Shown: positions 43,104 to 52,638 of the stretch, piece after piece
Position numbering within the stretch: position 1 is the first letter of the stretch
How the letters are laid out: each line of letters opens with the position of its first letter
Source: 34-65-8 sp046294735
GTDB taxonomy: Bacteria > Pseudomonadota > Alphaproteobacteria > Sphingomonadales > Sphingomonadaceae
Length of the DNA stretch: 64,000 nucleotides
Direction of reading: 5' to 3'
Assembly: GCA_046294735.1 (NCBI GenBank)
Contig: JBKBKB010000004.1
Span: 62,001 to 126,000 of the forward strand
Notes under the pieces: model-generated
Seen by the model: only the letters and a program-made list of their open reading frames with translations
Told to the model about the DNA's origin: nothing
Database searches by the model: none
Program-made: the position numbers and the translations under genes

Positions 43104-44204
43104 TCAGGCGCCCAAGCGAGCCGGATCGTAAAGCGCTGGGTCAAGCGATGCGGTCATGGCGTCGGAGGGCTGGCCGAGCAGAAGCTGCCGGGCCAGACGC
43201 GCGGCCGCCGGTGAGGTCTGGATGCCATAGCCACCTTGGCCGGCAAACCAGAACAAGCCTTCGACCTGCGGATCGAACCCATAGACCGGGCATCGGTCGG
43301 GCGCAAAGCTGCGCAGCCCGGCCCACTTGTGTTCGACCGCCTCCACCTTCCAGTCGACCACCTGCTGGAAGCGATCGATGGCCTCGGCCACGGCCAGCTC
43401 TTCCGGCGCGGCATCGCACGGCGGCGAGGGTTCCTCGTCATGCGGGCTGAGCCACAACCGGCCGCTCTCGGGCTTGAAATAGAACGACCCGCCAATGTCC
43501 AGCACCAGTGGCATATCGGCCGGTGGTGCCGGATCGACCCGCAGTTGCACCACGGTTCGGCGCAGCGGCTGAATCCCCAGCGGCCTGGCGCCCGCCAGTG
43601 CAGCAATCGGGTCTGCCCAGGCCCCGGCTGCATTGACCAGCGTGCGGGCCGCAAAATGTTCCTGCCGTTCGGTTGTCAGATGCCACACGCCAGACCTGCG
43701 CGAGAGTTCCGCTACCCGCGCCCGGACAACCAGCTGCGCGCCGTCCCGCGCCAGCGCTTTAAGGTAATGTGCGTGAAGCGCTGCCACATCGATGTCCGCA
43801 CAGGCCGGTTCCCACACCGCCTCGCTCCATTCCGGCCGCACACCAGGCAGCATCCGGGCCAATTTCTCACCCGCAATTCGCTCAATCGTCACCCCGGTCG
43901 GGCCGAATGTCTCCATGAAGGTATCGAGTGCAGCGCGCTGATTGCGCCGCCCGATATAGAGCGCACCGCGCTTGGTCAGGAAACCGCCGTCGCGCAAGTA
44001 AGGGCCGGATGCCAGGGTCAGCGGCACAATCTCCGGCCCGCCATAGCATTCCTCCCAGAACGCCGCCGACCGCCCGGTCGAATGAAAGCCCGGACGGTCT
44101 TCCGCCTCCAGCACCAGCACCCGTCCGTGGGGCGCCAGTTCAGCCGCCAGGCTGGCCCCGGCAATCCCGGCACCGATGACTGCGAAATCGTAGGTCGTCA
44201 TCAC
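43104..44204 (-). CDS. FAD-dependent oxidoreductase (D-arginine dehydrogenase-like)
   Basis: A DAO-type flavoprotein of 366 residues. The dinucleotide loop I-G-A-G-I-A-G-A-S lies at residues 9-17, followed by L-E-A-E-D-R-P-G and H-S-T-G-R-S-A-A; the C-terminus has F-W-F-A-G-Q-G-G-Y-G-I. The pattern is close to DauA-type dehydrogenases that deaminate D-amino acids, but substrate is not certain. The last 4 bp gap to the upstream hydrolase gene suggests one transcript. Confidence 0.82.
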   Translation of the reverse strand: MMTTYDFAVIGAGIAGASLAAELAPHGRVLVLEAEDRPGFHSTGRSAAFWEECYGGPEIVPLTLASGPYLRDGGFLTKRGALYIGRRNQRAALDTFMETFGPTGVTIERIAGEKLARMLPGVRPEWSEAVWEPACADIDVAALHAHYLKALARDGAQLVVRARVAELSRRSGVWHLTTERQEHFAARTLVNAAGAWADPIAALAGARPLGIQPLRRTVVQLRVDPAPPADMPLVLDIGGSFYFKPESGRLWLSPHDEEPSPPCDAAPEELAVAEAIDRFQQVVDWKVEAVEHKWAGLRSFAPDRCPVYGFDPQVEGLFWFAGQGGYGIQTSPAAARLARQLLLGQPSDAMTASLDPALYDPARLGA

Positions 44205-44207
44205 ATA

Positions 44208-45161
44208 CTATCCGCTGGCTGAAGCCGTCCGGTCGAGGAACTCGCCGATCGCGGACATTGCCCGATCCCGCACCGGATCGACTTCACGCAGTATCTCGTG
44301 CCGCGATTCGGCCCCGAATCGGACCAGTTCGCCATGGGGCAGACGCCTGGCGGCGCGCGCGATCGCCTTCATTTCGACCAGCCGGTCATTCTCTGCTCCA
44401 AGCAGCAGAACCGGTGTCTGCACCTGTTCCAGCACGCCGGCCCGGTTGAGCCCCCGCATCGAGGCATAGGCTCGCTCGACCCAACCCCAGCTTCCCGGTC
44501 CCATGACCAGCTCCGGCCGGGCCGCGCGCCACCACAGTTCATCGGCATAGCGGACGGGATCATGGCTCAGCAGGGTTATGCGGGAGGCCGGAACCTGCCC
44601 GGGTTTCTCGCTCCATTTCCACGCCGGGCGGGCGGGATCGCCCAGTCCTTTCATCAGACGAGCCGCGCCATGCATGACCGGCAAAGGCAGAATGGTGCCG
44701 AAAAAGCCCAGCATCGGTGCCGACAGAATTGCCGCAGCCGGATCGGCCCGCCCCTCTGCCAATGCGCGCAGCACCAGATGGCCGCCCATGGAATGACCTG
44801 CCAGAACATGCGGCCCGGGCCGCGTCGCCGTCCATTGCTGCCACAACAGGGCAAGGTCTTCGACCCAGGTCGCGAAATCGTCGACATGGCCAGTGACCGG
44901 GTCATTGCCGAGCCGGCCGGATCCAGCCTGCCCGCGCCAGTCCGAGGCCGTGACGGCCCACCCCGCCCGGTGCCACTGTTCCAGTGTTTCGAGATACTTT
45001 TCGTAAGCATCGCCCCTCCCCGGCAGGAACAGGATCGAACCGCGCGGCACATCGGGGACCAGCCAGTCGATCCGGCGCACGGACCAGCCATCGGCCGCCT
45101 GCCAGCGGCTCTCGGCGGCGTGCGCAGGGATGGCGCGGCGGTCAATCGGGGTATGGTTCAT
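44208..45161 (-). CDS. Alpha/beta hydrolase, lysophospholipase-like
   Basis: A 317-residue serine hydrolase with the Hydrolase_4 pattern: oxyanion region L-F-L-P-G-R-G-D, nucleophile elbow A-G-H-S-M-G-G near residue 120, acid in G-A-E-N-D-R near 265 and histidine in E-S-R-H-E-I-L. It resembles PldB-type lysophospholipases and monoacylglycerol lipases. No signal peptide. The ATG at 45161 is used because the longer frame upstream has no homologous content. Divergent from cpaA across 104 bp. Confidence 0.82.
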   Translation of the reverse strand: MNHTPIDRRAIPAHAAESRWQAADGWSVRRIDWLVPDVPRGSILFLPGRGDAYEKYLETLEQWHRAGWAVTASDWRGQAGSGRLGNDPVTGHVDDFATWVEDLALLWQQWTATRPGPHVLAGHSMGGHLVLRALAEGRADPAAAILSAPMLGFFGTILPLPVMHGAARLMKGLGDPARPAWKWSEKPGQVPASRITLLSHDPVRYADELWWRAARPELVMGPGSWGWVERAYASMRGLNRAGVLEQVQTPVLLLGAENDRLVEMKAIARAARRLPHGELVRFGAESRHEILREVDPVRDRAMSAIGEFLDRTASASG

Positions 45162-45265
45162 CGGGAATTTGCCTGCTTGCCTAACGCTGGCCTCAACGGG
45201 TTGGTTACTTTTTGGTAAGCCATCGCCTGTAGCACCAGCCTCCACAGGGGACCTTTGGGGGCATC

Positions 45266-45757
45266 ATGCTGGACGGCTATCTCCACTACGGACTGCTCTG
45301 CGGCTTGGCAATCGCACTGGTTGTTGCCGCAGTGACCGACATCAGGCGGCGCCAGATCGACAACTGGCTGAACGGCGCGATCGTGCTGGGCGCACCGCTG
45401 TTCTGGTGGTCATCCGGCTATGCCCTGTGGCCCGACGTGGCGATGCAGTTCGGCGTGGCGCTGGCGGCTTTCGCAGTGCTGGCCGGCCTGTTCGCGCTGC
45501 GGATGATGGGGGGCGGCGATGTCAAGCTGCTCACCGCGCTGGCACTGTGGATCGAGCCGACCTGGTTTCTGCGGCTGCTGGTGGTCATGGCACTGGTGGG
45601 CGGTGCGCTCACTCTGGTGCTGGCCGCGCGCCACATGATGAAGCGGCGGCGCGATAAGCTCGCCGTACCTTACGGTGTCGCAATTTCAGCGGCCGGGCTG
45701 TGGGTGCTCGGCACGCACTACCTGCCGCTGGCCGGAGCAGGCCTCTCGACGGGGTGA
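45266..45757 (+). CDS. cpaA: Prepilin peptidase CpaA (A24 family)
   Basis: An inner-membrane aspartic peptidase that processes Flp/Tad prepilins. It is 163 residues with about five membrane helices. The two catalytic aspartates are D25 (V-T-D-I-R-R-R) and D85 (M-G-G-G-D-V-K-L-L). It lacks the N-terminal methylase domain of PilD, typical of the Tad type. First gene of the cpa/tad operon; no flp pilin gene lies in front of it. Confidence 0.92.
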   Translation: MLDGYLHYGLLCGLAIALVVAAVTDIRRRQIDNWLNGAIVLGAPLFWWSSGYALWPDVAMQFGVALAAFAVLAGLFALRMMGGGDVKLLTALALWIEPTWFLRLLVVMALVGGALTLVLAARHMMKRRRDKLAVPYGVAISAAGLWVLGTHYLPLAGAGLSTG

Positions 45758-45842
45758 ACCCGATTTTAACCAGTCACGGATTAACGACACAAACCAACAC
45801 CGCCCGCACCATCGCCGGGCCGAACAGGGGGCTTGAATAGCC

Positions 45843-46877
45843 ATGGACAGGAAGAAGCTGGTTCTGCTGCTGGGGGCACTGATCATCGCGATCGGTACGG
45901 CGCTTATAGCGCGCAGCATGTTCGCCGGGGCCGCCGCGCCCCAGGCCGAAGCCGTTCCGCAAAAGCCGGTTGGCCCGAAAGTGCTGGTCTCGAACCGCGC
46001 CCTGCCAGTCGGCACGATCATCACCGCCGATGCGGTCGGCTTCCAGCAGTGGCCGGAAGACCTGGTGCAGGATGCCTATTTCATCGACGGCGAAGCCGAT
46101 GTCAGCAAGCTCATCGGAACAGTTGTGCGCTTCCCGATTACTGCAGGCGAGCCGGTGACCCAGGGATCGCTGGTGGCGCCGGGCGACCGCGGATTCCTCG
46201 CCGCAGCGCTTGGCCCGGGCATGCGTGCCGTGACGGTTCCGGTGTCGGCCAAGACCGGGGTTGCCGGGTTCGTTTTCCCGGGTGACCGGGTCGACCTGGT
46301 GCTGACCCAGACCGTCAAGGGCGAAGGCGGCGGCGACGGCCTCAAGGCGGCCGAAACGATCTTGCGCAACCTGCGCGTTCTCGCCACCGACCAGTCGACC
46401 GAGAGCACCACCGACGAAGCCGGCCGCACCATTGTCCGCGCTTTCCGCACGGTCACCCTCGAAGTGACGCCAAAGATCGCGGAAAAGGTTTCGGTCGCGC
46501 AGACCATCGGCACGCTCAGCCTGTCGCTGCGCTCGATCTCCGACAACCAGAGCGAACTTGAGCGTGCGATTGCCTCGGGCGACGTCAAGATCCCCGACAA
46601 CGCCACACCAGAACAGGAAGAGAAGCTGCTTCGCGCCGCAATGGCCCGCCCGATTGACAAGGGTGGCAGCTTTGTCACCGGTGGCGACGTCTCGCGGTTC
46701 CAGCGCACGACCCTGCCCCCGCAACGCCCGGTTGGCGGCGCGGCTCCGGCCATGGAAGGTGGCGCATCGGGTGCGCCCGCCGCCCAGCCGGTTGTTCCCA
46801 AGGGCCCGACAGTGCGCGTCACCCGCGGCAAGATCACCACCGAAGAAGCCATCGGCAAGACCGGCAGCGGGCGCTGA
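45843..46877 (+). CDS. cpaB: Flp pilus assembly protein CpaB (RcpC)
   Basis: A periplasmic pilus-assembly protein, 344 residues, with one N-terminal membrane helix (about 5-25), a SAF domain (about 45-110, N-R-A-L-P-V-G-T-I-I), then A-V-T-V-P-V-S-A-K-T-G-V-A-G-F-V, which is the RcpC core. The tail is Pro/Ala-rich. CpaB binds the secretin and aids its assembly. It ends 7 bp before cpaC. Confidence 0.92.
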   Translation: MDRKKLVLLLGALIIAIGTALIARSMFAGAAAPQAEAVPQKPVGPKVLVSNRALPVGTIITADAVGFQQWPEDLVQDAYFIDGEADVSKLIGTVVRFPITAGEPVTQGSLVAPGDRGFLAAALGPGMRAVTVPVSAKTGVAGFVFPGDRVDLVLTQTVKGEGGGDGLKAAETILRNLRVLATDQSTESTTDEAGRTIVRAFRTVTLEVTPKIAEKVSVAQTIGTLSLSLRSISDNQSELERAIASGDVKIPDNATPEQEEKLLRAAMARPIDKGGSFVTGGDVSRFQRTTLPPQRPVGGAAPAMEGGASGAPAAQPVVPKGPTVRVTRGKITTEEAIGKTGSGR

Positions 46878-46884
46878 GGGGGAT

Positions 46885-48564
46885 ATGATGAGCAAACACA
46901 CCGAGAGCTTCCGCACCGACACGGCCCCCAGCGGCCAAGCGAAGGGCAAGAGCATGAAACACCGCCTCACCACCACTGCACTGCTGGCAGGGCTCGCCCT
47001 GGCACCGCTCGCCTTTGGCAGCGCCAGCGATGCCCAGGCTCAAGCGGTCGTCAAGCCGTCCCAGACTGTCGTTCTGTCGATCGGTCGCGGCGAGCTGATC
47101 AGCGTACCCGGCAACATGGCCGATGTCTTCATCGCCAACGACCAGATTGCCGATGTGCAGGTCAAGTCCGCCCGACAGCTTTATGTCTTCGGCAAAGCCG
47201 GCGGCGAGACAACGGTCTATGCCAGCAACGCGGCGGGTGACATCGTCTGGTCAGCCAATGTTCGGGTGGGCAACAATATCGGCAGCGTCGACCAGATGCT
47301 GGCCCTCGCCATGCCCGAAGCGAAGATTTCGGTTGCCACGATGGGCAGCAACACGGTGCTGCTGACCGGCACGATCGCAGCGCCGGAAGACGCTGCCGAG
47401 GCAGAGCGGCTGGTGCAGGCGTTCGTCGGAGACGATACCAACGTGATCAGCCGCCTGAAGATGGCCACGCCGCTGCAGGTCAACCTGCAGGTGCGGTTCG
47501 CCGAAGTCAGCCGCTCGCTGGTGCGTGAAATTGGCAGCAACCTGACCACGATTGACGGCAGCAGCGGGTTCCAGTTCGGGCTCGGCCAGGGCCGGAACGG
47601 ATTTGCCTCAACCTTCCGCCCCAACAGCGCGACGGGCGTCGGCAATCAGGTCCGCGTGCTGGTGCCCGATCCGAACAACCCGGGCCAGTTCCTCGAAGTG
47701 CCGGGCACATCGCTCAATCCGGGCGGCATCGGCTCGACCCTGGGCTATGCCACCAAGTTCCTCGGCCTCGACCTGCTTGGCGCGCTGGACCTGGGTGAAC
47801 GCAACGGCCTGGTGACGACCCTGTCGCAGCCAAACCTGACTGCCTTGTCCGGCGAGACCGCCGAGTTCCTGGCCGGGGGCGAATTCCCGATCCCGATCAG
47901 CCAGGGCCTGGGTACCACCGCCATTGAGTATCGCAAGTTTGGGGTCTCCCTGGCATATACGCCGACGGTCCTGTCGAACGGCCGCATATCGATCCGGGTG
48001 CGTCCGGAAGTGTCGGAACTGTCCTCGCAAGGGGCCGTGACCTTGAACGGGTTCCAGATCCCGGCACTGACGATCCGTCGCGCGGAGACCACGGTCGAAC
48101 TCGGCTCGGGCCAGAGCTTCATGATCGCCGGTCTGATGAGCAGCAATGCCCAGAACACGATCGATAAGGCGCCAGGTGCAGGCGACGTGCCGATCATCGG
48201 CAATCTGTTCCGCTCGCGCTCCTTCCGCAAGGGTGAAACCGAACTGGTAATCGTGGTGACGCCATACCTTGTCCAGCCGGTCAACGATGGCGACATCAGA
48301 CTGCCGACTGACGGGTTCAGCGCAGCAAGCGAGCTGGAAAGCCTGCTTGGATTCCGGGATAACTCGGGGAAGAGCGGGGCTGAACGGCCCAAGCCGACTG
48401 CGCAGGATCGGGATGGCACACCGCCGGCCGTTTCGCGGATCGATCCGGCCGCCGTGCTGCCGGCCACGCAGGGCAGCCAGCCCAAGCGCAGCGCCGACAA
48501 GAAATCGAAGAAGACCGGCAACGAGGGCCAGGCAGTCGCCGCCGCCCCCGGCTTCAGCCTCTAA
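46885..48564 (+). CDS. cpaC: Outer-membrane secretin CpaC (RcpA)
   Basis: The pore of the Tad pilus, 559 residues. The start M-M has a long polar stretch before the hydrophobic core (A-L-L-A-G-L-A-L-A-P-L), so the real start may be at 46954. An N-terminal domain (about 55-125) and BON-like segment precede the secretin domain (about 230-500), with V-P-I-I-G-N-L-F near residue 430 and V-V-T-P-Y-L-V near 460. The C-terminus is Lys/Pro-rich. Confidence 0.92.
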   Translation: MMSKHTESFRTDTAPSGQAKGKSMKHRLTTTALLAGLALAPLAFGSASDAQAQAVVKPSQTVVLSIGRGELISVPGNMADVFIANDQIADVQVKSARQLYVFGKAGGETTVYASNAAGDIVWSANVRVGNNIGSVDQMLALAMPEAKISVATMGSNTVLLTGTIAAPEDAAEAERLVQAFVGDDTNVISRLKMATPLQVNLQVRFAEVSRSLVREIGSNLTTIDGSSGFQFGLGQGRNGFASTFRPNSATGVGNQVRVLVPDPNNPGQFLEVPGTSLNPGGIGSTLGYATKFLGLDLLGALDLGERNGLVTTLSQPNLTALSGETAEFLAGGEFPIPISQGLGTTAIEYRKFGVSLAYTPTVLSNGRISIRVRPEVSELSSQGAVTLNGFQIPALTIRRAETTVELGSGQSFMIAGLMSSNAQNTIDKAPGAGDVPIIGNLFRSRSFRKGETELVIVVTPYLVQPVNDGDIRLPTDGFSAASELESLLGFRDNSGKSGAERPKPTAQDRDGTPPAVSRIDPAAVLPATQGSQPKRSADKKSKKTGNEGQAVAAAPGFSL

Positions 48565-48581
48565 CGAGAAAGGTGATCACG

Positions 48582-49223
48582 ATGCCCAAGGCAATCAATC
48601 GCAAACTGGCAACCGCAATCGCCGTCTCGCTCGGGCTGTCGCTCTCGGCCTGCGGTGGGATGCCCACCAACAGGAGCCTCAATTCCACCAAGCAGCCGGT
48701 GGTTGAGCGAACCAACTACACGCTCGATCTGCGGGCCGGTGCGGGCGGACTGTCCGTTCCCGAGCAGCAGCGCCTCGCTGGATGGTTCGAGGCGATGGAC
48801 CTGCGCTACGGTGACCGGATCGCAATCGACGATCCGTCGATGAGCGGCGCAACCCGCGATGCCATCGCTCAGCTGGCAGCCCGCCACGGGATCCTGATTA
48901 GCGAAGGCGCACCGGTAACCCCCGGCTATGTGACGCCGGGGACCGCCCGCGTGGTCCTGACCCGTTCGACCGCATACGTGCCCGGATGCCCGGACTGGTC
49001 GGCCAAGTCGGACATGAACTACAACAATGCCACGTCGCCCGGTTACGGCTGCGCCGTTAACAGCAACCTCGCGGCCATGGTCGCCAATCCGGAAGACCTG
49101 ATCCGCGGCCAGAAGGGCACCGGCGAAACCGTGGTGGCCACCTCCAACAAGGCCATCGGCACCTATCGCGAGCAGAAGCCGACCGGTGAAGGCGGCCTCA
49201 AGCAGACGTCTTCGGGCGAATAA
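48582..49223 (+). CDS. cpaD: Pilus assembly lipoprotein CpaD
   Basis: A 213-residue lipoprotein: signal ending L-S-L-S-A-C near residue 23. The mature domain matches the CpaD/RcpB pattern: Y-G-D-R-I-A-I-D near residue 83, C-P-D-W and the closing stretch A-M-V-A-N-P-E-D-L. It is thought to support secretin assembly. Its ATG at 48582 follows AAAGG. Confidence 0.88.
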   Translation: MPKAINRKLATAIAVSLGLSLSACGGMPTNRSLNSTKQPVVERTNYTLDLRAGAGGLSVPEQQRLAGWFEAMDLRYGDRIAIDDPSMSGATRDAIAQLAARHGILISEGAPVTPGYVTPGTARVVLTRSTAYVPGCPDWSAKSDMNYNNATSPGYGCAVNSNLAAMVANPEDLIRGQKGTGETVVATSNKAIGTYREQKPTGEGGLKQTSSGE

Positions 49224-49234
49224 GGGGAAAGTCG

Positions 49235-50518
49235 ATGAACGCACCTTGGAAACCGAACGGGAACCGCGATCCCTTTGCCGCCTTCATCTGCGACGAGGCC
49301 GCGCTGGACGTGCTGCGTCCGGTCGTGATCGAAATGGGCTGGGCCCCGGAAAAGTGCGCCAAAGGCGGGCTGCGCAACGCCGTGCAGTCGCTGTCGGTCG
49401 CGGCCAGTCCGAACATCCTGATGGTCGACCTTTCGGAAAGCGGCGATCCGCTTAGCGACATCAATGCGCTGGCAGAAGTCTGCGAACCTGGCACGGTGGT
49501 GATTGCCATCGGCCAGGTCAACGACGTGCGTCTCTATCGCGATCTGCTCGGCTCGGGCATACACGATTACCTGCTCAAGCCGCTATCGGCCGGGCAATTG
49601 CGTGATGCTCTGACCCAGGCGCAGACGGTGTTCCTGGCGCCGCGCACTGCTGACGGTGCCACAACCCGGCGGCACATCACCTCGGCAGTAATCGGCACCC
49701 GCGGCGGGGTCGGCGCGTCCACCCTCGCGACCTCGCTCGCGTGGGCGTTCAGCAGCGACCACAAGCTGCCAACAGCGCTGCTCGACCTCGACGTCCATTT
49801 CGGCACCGGCGCGCTGGCGCTGGACCTGGAACCGGGTCGCGGACTGACCGATGCGATCGACAATCCCAGCCGTATCGACGGCCTGTTCATCGAACGCGCC
49901 ATGATCCGCGCCAACGAGAATTTGGCCATCCTGTCGGCTGAGGCTCCGATCAATTCGCCGCTGATGACCGACGGTTCGGCCTTCGTCCAACTGGAGGAAG
50001 AGTTCCGCCAAGCGTTCGAGATGACCGTGATCGATCTGCCGCGCAACATGCTGGTCAACTTCCCCCATCTGTTCGCGGACGTGAACGTGGTCGTGCTGAC
50101 CGCCGAGATGACACTGGCTTCGGCCCGGGATACGATCCGTATTCTCTCGTGGCTCAAGGCCAATGCTGCCCATGCCCAGCCGCTGATCGTCGTCAACAAG
50201 GCCCAGAGCGGGACCGGCGAAATCAGCAAGGCCGACTTTGAGGCATCGATCGAGCGCGCGATCGACTTCACGATCCCCTACGATTTCAAGGCCGCAGCGA
50301 ATGCAGCCAAGCTGGGGCAGACCTTCGTCGAGGCCAACCGCGCATCGAAGGCCAGCACCGTGATGCGTCAGGTTGCCGAACGCATCATGGGTGTGAGCGA
50401 GGAAGAGGGCGAAGCCGCCGCACCGGCGGCCAAGAAATCGCTTCTCGGCAGCTTCGATCTGAAATCGCTGCTGGCGAAGAAGGACAAGAAGACCGCGCTC
50501 AGCCAGGCAGCTGAGTGA
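49235..50518 (+). CDS. cpaE: Pilus assembly protein CpaE (TadZ-like ATPase)
   Basis: A polar-localising MinD/ParA-like protein of 427 residues. The N-terminal part is a degenerate receiver-like domain (about 10-125); the ATPase domain follows. The P-loop region G-T-R-G-G-V-G-A-S-T (residues 154-163) replaces the two lysines of the MinD deviant Walker A with R156 and A161. D-L-D-V-H-F-G-T-G and D-L-P-R-N are the next conserved elements. CpaE places the pilus machine at the pole. The C-terminus is Lys-rich. Confidence 0.9.
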   Translation: MNAPWKPNGNRDPFAAFICDEAALDVLRPVVIEMGWAPEKCAKGGLRNAVQSLSVAASPNILMVDLSESGDPLSDINALAEVCEPGTVVIAIGQVNDVRLYRDLLGSGIHDYLLKPLSAGQLRDALTQAQTVFLAPRTADGATTRRHITSAVIGTRGGVGASTLATSLAWAFSSDHKLPTALLDLDVHFGTGALALDLEPGRGLTDAIDNPSRIDGLFIERAMIRANENLAILSAEAPINSPLMTDGSAFVQLEEEFRQAFEMTVIDLPRNMLVNFPHLFADVNVVVLTAEMTLASARDTIRILSWLKANAAHAQPLIVVNKAQSGTGEISKADFEASIERAIDFTIPYDFKAAANAAKLGQTFVEANRASKASTVMRQVAERIMGVSEEEGEAAAPAAKKSLLGSFDLKSLLAKKDKKTALSQAAE

Positions 50519-50594
50519 GAACGGGCCGGGCAATGCACTTTGGCGTGACGCCCTGCCGGATGACTGGAATGATTAGGAAAGGCGGGAACAGGGC

Positions 50595-51566
50595 ATGAGC
50601 ATTTTCCAGCTCCTGCTGTTTGCAGGCGGTCTGATGGCGTTGCTCGCCGTCGGCTATGCACTGGTGAGCGGCCCTTCCCCGGCGAAGGAAAGTCAGCGCC
50701 GGCTCAGCCAGGTGCGCTATCGCCATTCGGAGAGCACCGACGCCAAGGTCGAATCGCAGCTCAAGAAGGCCATCGCCGCCCGCAAGCCGAAGATGCACAT
50801 CAAGGCCGGTTCGGAATCCCGGATCGCCGCCCTGGCAACGCGGCTTGACCGGACCGGCAAGAAATGGACCGTGTCGCAATACCTCTACACGTCGCTCGGC
50901 ATTGCCCTCGGCATTGCGGTGATCGTGTTCCTGCGTTCAGGCGCCCCGCTGCTGTCGCTCGGCGTCGGTCTGGTGGTGGGTGGGGGGCTGCCGCACATGG
51001 CGGTCAACTTCTTCATCAACAAGCGGACCAACGACTTCAACGCCAAGTTCCCGGATGCGATCGAACTGCTGGTGCGCGGCCTGCGGTCTGGCCTGCCGGT
51101 TACCGAGACGCTGGCCGTCGTCGCCCAGGAAGTACCGGGACCGGTGGGGCTGGAGTTCAAGGGCGTGGTCGAACGCATCAAAATCGGCCGGACCATGGAG
51201 GAATCGCTCCAGGAAACGGCTGACCGTCTGAACATCCCGGAATTCAACTTCTTCTGCATCACGCTGGCCATCCAGCGGGAAACCGGTGGCAACCTGGCGG
51301 AAACGCTGTCGAACCTTGCCGACGTCCTGCGCAAACGCTCACAGATGAAGCTGAAGATCAAGGCGATGAGTTCAGAGTCCAAGGCTTCGGCCTATATCGT
51401 CGGTTCGCTGCCGTTCATCGTCTTCGGCATGATCTGGTGGATCAACCCCGACTACGTAGGTGGGTTCTTTACCGACGACCGCCTGATCATCGCCGGTCTC
51501 GGCGGCATGGTGTGGATGAGCATCGGGGCCTTTATCATGGCCAAGATGGTCAATTTCGAAATCTGA
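50595..51566 (+). CDS. tadB: Flp pilus platform protein TadB
   Basis: An inner-membrane platform subunit of the GspF/TadB family, 323 residues. N-terminal membrane helix, a pair near 95-135, then the T2SSF domain (about 155-280, F-P-D-A-I-E-L-L-V-R-G-L-R-S-G) and two C-terminal helices. It normally works with the ATPase CpaF, which is missing between it and cpaE; the 76-bp gap holds no gene. Followed by tadC. Confidence 0.92.
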   Translation: MSIFQLLLFAGGLMALLAVGYALVSGPSPAKESQRRLSQVRYRHSESTDAKVESQLKKAIAARKPKMHIKAGSESRIAALATRLDRTGKKWTVSQYLYTSLGIALGIAVIVFLRSGAPLLSLGVGLVVGGGLPHMAVNFFINKRTNDFNAKFPDAIELLVRGLRSGLPVTETLAVVAQEVPGPVGLEFKGVVERIKIGRTMEESLQETADRLNIPEFNFFCITLAIQRETGGNLAETLSNLADVLRKRSQMKLKIKAMSSESKASAYIVGSLPFIVFGMIWWINPDYVGGFFTDDRLIIAGLGGMVWMSIGAFIMAKMVNFEI

Positions 51567-51582
51567 GCAGGGACCGCGCGCA

Positions 51583-52608
51583 ATGTTGAACCAGCCATCC
51601 GGCCCTACTCTCCTCGGCTTCGACGTCGTGCTGGTTGGCACGATCATGGCCGGCGTTGCCGCCCTGGCGGTGATGATGGCGATCTACGCCGCCGTGACGG
51701 TGCGCGATCCCATGGCCAAGCGCGTCAAAGCGCTGACCGACCGGCGCGAGGAACTGAAGCAAGGGATCGTCAAAAGCACCTCCAAGAAGCGCCAAAGCCT
51801 TGTCCGCAAGTCGGAAGGCACGGAGAAGGTGAAGGACCGGCTGGAGAGCATGAAAGTGCTCCAGCAAAGCCAGGTCAAGGACATCCAACAGAAGCTGGCC
51901 CACGCCGGATACCGCAACAAGGAACTGGCGGTATTCGTGATCGCCGCCCGGATTGTGGCGCCGATTGCGCTCGGTCTGATCGGGTTCATGGTAATCTACG
52001 TGATCAACTATTTCCCTGACTGGAGCGGCATGAAGCGGGTCGGGGGCATGGCTGCCATGCTGCTGGCCGGCTACAAGGGCCCGGAAATCTTCCTCAAGAA
52101 CAAGTCGGGCAAGCGGGTCGATGCAATCCGCAAGGGCCTGCCCGATGCGCTTGACCTGCTGGTCATCTGCGCCGAGGCCGGTCTCACCGTCGACGCCGCG
52201 TTCAATCGGGTGGCCAAGGAACTGGGCCGGGCCTATCCCGAACTGGGCGACGAATTTGCCCTGACCGCAATCGAACTCTCGTTCCTCAACGAACGCAAGA
52301 TGGCGTTCGACAACCTCGCCTACCGCGTTGACCTGGATGCGGTGAAGGGTGTCGTCACCACCATGATCCAGACGGAACGTTACGGTACGCCGCTTGCATC
52401 AGCCCTGCGGGTGCTGTCGGCAGAGTTCCGCAACGAGCGCATGATGCGGGCGGAAGAGAAGGCCGCGCGCCTGCCCGCGATCATGACCGTGCCGTTGATC
52501 CTGTTCATCCTGCCGGTGCTGTTCGTCGTCATTCTCGGCCCGGCGGCCTGCTCGATTGCCGACGCCTTCTCCGATGGTGGTCCGGCCAAGGGCGGCAGCA
52601 GCGCCTGA
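51583..52608 (+). CDS. tadC: Flp pilus platform protein TadC
   Basis: The second platform protein, 341 residues, also T2SSF. Helices near 17-35 and 105-145 flank a charged segment; the core has L-P-D-A-L-D-L-L-V-I-C-A-E-A-G-L near residue 186, and a final pair of membrane helices. It pairs with TadB in the inner membrane. Start 17 bp after tadB; the operon ends with a strong hairpin. Confidence 0.92.
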   Translation: MLNQPSGPTLLGFDVVLVGTIMAGVAALAVMMAIYAAVTVRDPMAKRVKALTDRREELKQGIVKSTSKKRQSLVRKSEGTEKVKDRLESMKVLQQSQVKDIQQKLAHAGYRNKELAVFVIAARIVAPIALGLIGFMVIYVINYFPDWSGMKRVGGMAAMLLAGYKGPEIFLKNKSGKRVDAIRKGLPDALDLLVICAEAGLTVDAAFNRVAKELGRAYPELGDEFALTAIELSFLNERKMAFDNLAYRVDLDAVKGVVTTMIQTERYGTPLASALRVLSAEFRNERMMRAEEKAARLPAIMTVPLILFILPVLFVVILGPAACSIADAFSDGGPAKGGSSA

Positions 52609-52638
52609 CGCCACCAGTGGCGCCGCTGGCAACCCGAT

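Noticed and set aside
45766..45784. Two TTAA half sites before cpaB, suggestive of CtrA binding
   Set aside because: The spacing is 11 bp, not the 7 bp of the CtrA consensus TTAA-N7-TTAA; at this length two such tetramers are easily due to chance.
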